NCBI GenBank assembly: GCA_015075635.1
Contig: JABTUA010000003.1
Span: 1,736,001 to 1,800,000 of the forward strand
Length of the DNA: 64,000 bases
DNA from: Polyangiaceae bacterium
Lineage (GTDB): Bacteria > Myxococcota_A > Polyangia > Polyangiales > Polyangiaceae
Direction: 5' to 3'
Part shown: positions 60,756-64,000 of the stretch, one piece after another
Layout of the letters: every line of letters starts with the position of its first letter
How positions within the stretch are numbered: position 1 is the first letter of the stretch
Translations under genes and position numbers: made by a program
Notes under the pieces: generated by a model
What the model was told of the DNA's origin: nothing
Databases searched by the model: none
What the model saw: only the letters and a program-made list of their open reading frames with translations

Positions 60756-61247
60756 CTAGCGACGCGGCGCATTACGCCGGCGAACGCGCGCGCCGAGCGC
60801 GAGCGCGACGCCGAGCGCGAGCAGGAGGGCGTGTCCGTCGAGGGCGCCGCTTGGCTCGACGCGCGCGCCGCAGCCGTACTCCGGGCCGCACAGATCGCCG
60901 GCGCCGGCGACGTTCGGATCGCGGCCCGCCGCGAGCTCGGCGATGTCGTCCATGCCGTCGCCGTCGCTGTCTTTCGGCGCCGCCTTCAGCTTGGCTGCCG
61001 CGGACTTCACCAGCGACTCGTCTTCGCCGTCGAGCCCTTCTTCGATCATCGCGTCCGCGAAGGGTTTCACCGCCGTCCCGGCGCCGCCGTTCATGGTCAG
61101 GTGGCAGACCGTACAGGGCGGGGGGCAAGGCGCGCCCGTCGCGGTGCGAAGCGCCGCCGGGTATTCGTCGGAGGCCACCGCGGGCGCGGCCCAAGCGAAG
61201 AGGGCGAAGGTGCCGACGCAGAGACCGAGGATTCGCTTCGAGGTCAT
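60756..61247 (-). CDS. Monohaem c-type protein with Ca-binding repeat and MYXO-CTERM-like tail
   Basis: A 163-residue protein with signal peptide (ILGLCVGTFALFAWAAPAVA). One haem site is seen in CPPPCTVCHLTMNGGAG. Next is an acidic repeat DSDGDGMDDIAELAAGRDPN, a thrombospondin type 3/dockerin-like Ca-binding loop. It ends with CGPEYGCGARVEPSGALDG, a hydrophobic stretch and RVRRRNAPRR, a MYXO-CTERM-like sorting tail. It is expected to be a surface-anchored electron carrier. The gene is just 5 bp downstream of the barrel-cytochrome gene, so they are probably co-transcribed. Confidence 0.75.
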   Translation of the reverse strand: MTSKRILGLCVGTFALFAWAAPAVASDEYPAALRTATGAPCPPPCTVCHLTMNGGAGTAVKPFADAMIEEGLDGEDESLVKSAAAKLKAAPKDSDGDGMDDIAELAAGRDPNVAGAGDLCGPEYGCGARVEPSGALDGHALLLALGVALALGARVRRRNAPRR

Positions 61248-61252
61248 GGCGA

Positions 61253-62599
61253 TCACAGGAACACATGGAGCTGACTGAGCAGCGTGAACGCGCTCTCTTG
61301 CCGCACGATGGCGTCCACGCGGAGCTCGCAGTGCGGCAGGAAGAACCAGTCGACGGTGAGCCAGCCGCCGAAGCGCGGCTTGCCGGCGCCGACCTGGCGC
61401 GGCAGGTCGATGCCCAGGTTGCCGCTCGGCTGTTGCTGGTAGCCGATGTCCAGCGCCTCGCCCGTGGCTCCGAGGTGCAGCCCCTGCGTGAGCTCGTAGT
61501 CGAGCTGCGCGAAGCCCACGTAGCCGAGATCCCGGCGCGACATGTGCAGGGCGTCCGCTTCGACCAGGACCGCCAGGGCCCCGGCGGGCGCGAACCGCGC
61601 GAAGGCTCCGTGCGCCCCGCGCGCGGTGCTCTCCTGCTCCAGCGTCATGCGGTCGGCCTTGGCGAAGGTGAGCAGGCTGCTGGCGCCCGCCGCGACGGAC
61701 TTCGAGGCCAGCGCCTCGACGTACAGGCTGTAGCCGCGCTCGCGGTATTTGTCCGGGCCGAGCTGGTAGTTGCCGGCGATGGCCATGACCTCCGCGCGCA
61801 GGTTCATGCCGCTGTAGGCCAGGGCGGCGCCGTGCTGCTGGTCCGACTCGCGATCGGTGCGCGTGGCCTCGCGCACCCACATCACGTGCTCGCTCATGCG
61901 GATGCCGAACGGCAGGTTGAGGCGTCCGGCGCGGAGCAAGAGATCGCCTCGGCTGCCCAGGTCGAGGCCCAACCAGTGCGTGCGCGAGATCAGGTTCAGC
62001 TCGTCGCCCTGATTGGTGGTCACCTGCGCGGCGCGCGCGTGCGGCGAGCCCTCCTTGACCTTCGCGGCGCCGATGCTGCCGCCCAGCTTGACCGGCCCGA
62101 ACGCGAGCTGGCCGTAGAGGTCCGCCTGCATCGGGAAGTAGCGGAAGTCACCGCCCGAGAGCAGGCCCACCGTGCGCAGGCTGCCGCCGAGCAGCATGAA
62201 GTCCGGCGGCTCGAACAGGCCCCACAAGAAGCCCGAGGAGCTGCTCGGGCCGGTCTCCTCGGCGGCCTCCGGCTCGGGCTTCGGCGCGGGCTTCTTCGGC
62301 TTGGGCGCGTCGCCCGCGAGGTCCTCGTCGAAGGAGTCGAAGGAGTCGTCCTTGGGCGCGCTGGTCTCGCTCGCCCCCGCGGAGACGCTGTCCTCTCCGT
62401 AGCGCATGCGGAGCAGCAGATCGCTCTGCGCGCGCCCGTAGCGGGTGAGTGTCTCGCCTCCGGACGGGTCGGCGTGGCACGTCGTGCAGCCGCCGTAGCC
62501 GTGCCGGATCATCCACGCGTACGCGGAAGCGGGACGGCTCCACGAAAAGAGCGCCGCGAAGGTCAGCGCGGCCAGCGCCACGCGCAAGAGAAGTCGCAT
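61253..62599 (-). CDS. Outer-membrane beta-barrel with N-terminal haem-binding site
   Basis: A 448-residue protein from ATG 62599. After the signal peptide the mature N-terminus contains GYGGCTTCHADPSGGE, a CxxCH haem c site. Next is a Lys/Pro/Glu linker (PKPKKPAPKPEPEAAEE), then a barrel-type domain with long alternating strands (LLGGSLRTVGLLSGGDFRYF, DLLLRAGRLNLPFGIRMSEH, FGGWTVDWFF-like motifs, ending LLSQLHVFL). The covalent link of a monohaem domain to a barrel suggests an electron path across the outer membrane. The in-frame ATG at 62638 is less likely, as it adds a charged leader. Confidence 0.8.
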   Translation of the reverse strand: MRLLLRVALAALTFAALFSWSRPASAYAWMIRHGYGGCTTCHADPSGGETLTRYGRAQSDLLLRMRYGEDSVSAGASETSAPKDDSFDSFDEDLAGDAPKPKKPAPKPEPEAAEETGPSSSSGFLWGLFEPPDFMLLGGSLRTVGLLSGGDFRYFPMQADLYGQLAFGPVKLGGSIGAAKVKEGSPHARAAQVTTNQGDELNLISRTHWLGLDLGSRGDLLLRAGRLNLPFGIRMSEHVMWVREATRTDRESDQQHGAALAYSGMNLRAEVMAIAGNYQLGPDKYRERGYSLYVEALASKSVAAGASSLLTFAKADRMTLEQESTARGAHGAFARFAPAGALAVLVEADALHMSRRDLGYVGFAQLDYELTQGLHLGATGEALDIGYQQQPSGNLGIDLPRQVGAGKPRFGGWLTVDWFFLPHCELRVDAIVRQESAFTLLSQLHVFL

Positions 62600-62641
62600 G
62601 AGCTCCGGTGTCTTCGCAGAGGCCACGGGTCGCGTCAAATC

Positions 62642-64000
62642 TCACTCGCCCGAGCCGTCCAGCCGGTACGAGACGCCGCCCCAGCCGCCGTAATACTGGT
62701 CGAGCGCGCCGCCGGCGACGTTCGCGTCCCCGGGCTTCGGGTTCATGTCGAACGCGTAGCGGCGGAAGTCGAAGCCGGCCATCACCTCGAGCCCGCTCAC
62801 GAGCTCGAAGCCCGCGCGGACTCCGGCGTCGAAGCCGCTGGCGGTGGCGTGCGGGAACCAGGTGCGGGACGCGACCTCCCCGGCGTCGAGCACGAAGCGG
62901 TGGCCCAGCTCGGCGCTGATCGACACCCGGGACACGCGCACTCGTCCGTCGATGCCGACGCGCAGGTATTCGTAGCCGGTATTGGGCACCAGGGGGTTCG
63001 TCGGGTCGTCGTCCACGCGGAAGCTGTGCTTGCCGTAGGTGACCTGGACGCCGGCTTCGTGCACGTCGAAGGGCACGCGCCCGCGCAAGCCGGCGTACCA
63101 CTCGGTCATGCTGGTGTCGTAGCTCTCGCCGCTCGAGTCCTCGCTCTTCAGGCCGAAGCCTTGCTCGTAGCCGGCGGCGAGCCCGACGTGCGCGGGGATG
63201 CCGCTGGTGAAGTGAGCGCCCGGGTACCAGCGCAGCCAGAGCATGGCCGCCGGCGCGGCGCCCAGCTTGTACGCGCGCAGGGTGCCGAACAGGTCGTCGG
63301 TGTAGCGGTAGTTGCGCGCGAAGGCGCGCATGCCGAGCCCGACCTCCAACGCCGAGGGCAGCGCCCCCGGGCGGCTCCGGGGCTCGGCGGGCGACTCCGC
63401 CTCTGCTTCGCCGTCTTCTGCCGGCTCGGCGTCGCCTTCGCCGCTGCCCTCCGCGGGAGCTGCGCCGCCGAGCTGTTCCTCCGGCAGGGGAGGTAGCTGA
63501 GCCTCCCCGAGCGGGCCCGCGAGCTTCTTGCCGAGCTCGTTCTGGATGGTGCGATTCAAGCCCTGAAGCCCCGCTCCCTTGAGCGTGGCCTCGGTCATCA
63601 GCTCTCCGTCGCCGCCGTTGTAGAGCTTCACGTCGAGGCTGGCGGCCTGCCCGGTGATCTTCACCTCGCCGCCGACGAACGCAGACGCGCGCAGCACCTC
63701 GGCGGCCGCCGCGAGGTCCTTCGCGCCGGCGTCCTTGGGCGGGAGCTGTCCTTTGGTGTCGCGCTCGGACATCACCTTGACGCCCTTCTGGCGGTTCACG
63801 GCTTTGACCACGTAGCCGCGCACCACGGCGGCCTTCGGACCCGTGAGCCCGAGGACCACCACACGCTTGCTCGAGCCCCCGGGGACCTTGGCGTCCGCCA
63901 GGGAGCCGCCGATCTGTTTCCAGGCTTTCTCGCCGACCCTCTGGGCAAGCTCCGCGGCGCTGGTGGCCCGGAACTGGTGGCTCTCGGCGATGTCGCCGTC
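62642..64000 (-). CDS. Partial outer-membrane protein with periplasmic N-terminal domain
   Basis: The frame is open to the window edge, so the 5' end lies outside. Visible are 452 codons. The first part is an alpha/beta domain (KRVVVLGLTGPKAAVVRGYV, ASAFVGGEVKITGQAASLDV) of the kind that precedes CsgG/FlgO-like or outer-membrane assembly parts. An acidic Ala/Glu linker follows, then a barrel domain (LEVGLGMRAFARNYRYTDDL, GLRGRVPFDVHEAGVQVTYG, YEYLRVGIDGRVRVSRVSIS) ending in WGGVSYRLDGSGE. It lies 42 bp upstream of the barrel-cytochrome gene on the same strand. Family not identified. Confidence 0.7.
   Translation of the reverse strand, partial: DGDIAESHQFRATSAAELAQRVGEKAWKQIGGSLADAKVPGGSSKRVVVLGLTGPKAAVVRGYVVKAVNRQKGVKVMSERDTKGQLPPKDAGAKDLAAAAEVLRASAFVGGEVKITGQAASLDVKLYNGGDGELMTEATLKGAGLQGLNRTIQNELGKKLAGPLGEAQLPPLPEEQLGGAAPAEGSGEGDAEPAEDGEAEAESPAEPRSRPGALPSALEVGLGMRAFARNYRYTDDLFGTLRAYKLGAAPAAMLWLRWYPGAHFTSGIPAHVGLAAGYEQGFGLKSEDSSGESYDTSMTEWYAGLRGRVPFDVHEAGVQVTYGKHSFRVDDDPTNPLVPNTGYEYLRVGIDGRVRVSRVSISAELGHRFVLDAGEVASRTWFPHATASGFDAGVRAGFELVSGLEVMAGFDFRRYAFDMNPKPGDANVAGGALDQYYGGWGGVSYRLDGSGE

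Noticed and set aside
58590..63496. Long plus-strand open frames (about 700 and 900 codons)
   Set aside because: They lie opposite the DUF1592, cytochrome and barrel genes, which have haem motifs and signal peptides; the antisense products show no domain.

Overview
The window looks like chromosomal DNA of a myxobacterium (phylum Myxococcota, probably Polyangiales-type). The G+C content is very high with strong third-position G/C bias. Many genes encode secreted lipoproteins with long Gly/Ser/Ala linkers, two small proteins carry C-terminal tails of the MYXO-CTERM kind, there is a eukaryote-like Ser/Thr kinase, and several families typical of these predators/saprophytes occur (TIGR03790-like, DUF1501 with DUF1592-type cytochromes, GH92, cytochrome P450). 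No rRNA, intact tRNA, CRISPR array, prophage or autonomous insertion sequence is visible. Most calls come from reading motifs in translated sequence, so family names are strong where a catalytic motif is quoted and weak elsewhere.

Layout. 1-10 kb: tail of a probable dihaem peroxidase, then a minus-strand block of secreted proteins (GH25-like lipoprotein, MYXO-CTERM peptide, two alpha/beta hydrolases, a barrel-like lipoprotein, a Cys/Gly-rich lipoprotein, and a large thrombospondin-type-3-repeat lipoprotein whose start is followed by a tetranucleotide repeat that puts the gene out of frame). 10-17 kb: a RelE/ParE-Phd type toxin-antitoxin pair, a frameshifted membrane protein, a GDPD lipoprotein, thiolase, an MFS exporter, TerB-like and HAMP proteins, and a MOSC protein. 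17-21 kb: a radical SAM / epimerase / TMTC-like membrane glycosyltransferase operon. 21-29 kb: zinc-ribbon protein, Cys-rich lipoprotein, an HpnB-like glycosyltransferase, then a REPIN-like palindromic element whose two ends contain the stop codons of both neighbours, followed by a two-gene glycosyltransferase operon that includes a 960-residue double-headed enzyme.

29-45 kb: HflX and CBS proteins, a frameshifted TIGR03790-like lipoprotein, an aminotransferase, secreted proteins of unknown role, a methyltransferase, a beta-propeller lipoprotein, a lipoprotein ending in a Tudor/chromo-like domain, a dolichol-kinase-like protein, SDR, a permuted methyltransferase and a P450. 45-56 kb: zinc-ribbon membrane protein, unknown soluble proteins, a metzincin-like protease, GH92 mannosidase, a Ser/Thr kinase overlapped by a lipoprotein lacking a standard start codon, and a PAN/apple-domain protein with an extended -10 promoter.

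56-64 kb: a minus-strand block with redox character. A DUF1592/DUF1588-type lipoprotein with two CxxCH haem sites is followed by a Tat-exported DUF1501 protein and a (GGSGGST)n lipoprotein. Upstream lie a monohaem MYXO-CTERM-like protein, an outer-membrane-barrel protein with an N-terminal CxxCH domain, and a partial outer-membrane protein running off the window. This block and the phase-variable-looking lipoprotein at 6.4-10 kb are the most interesting parts. Three separate one-base-equivalent frame problems (at 9995-10014, 11426-11428 and 31600-31602) should be checked against raw reads, because they could be assembly errors rather than biology.
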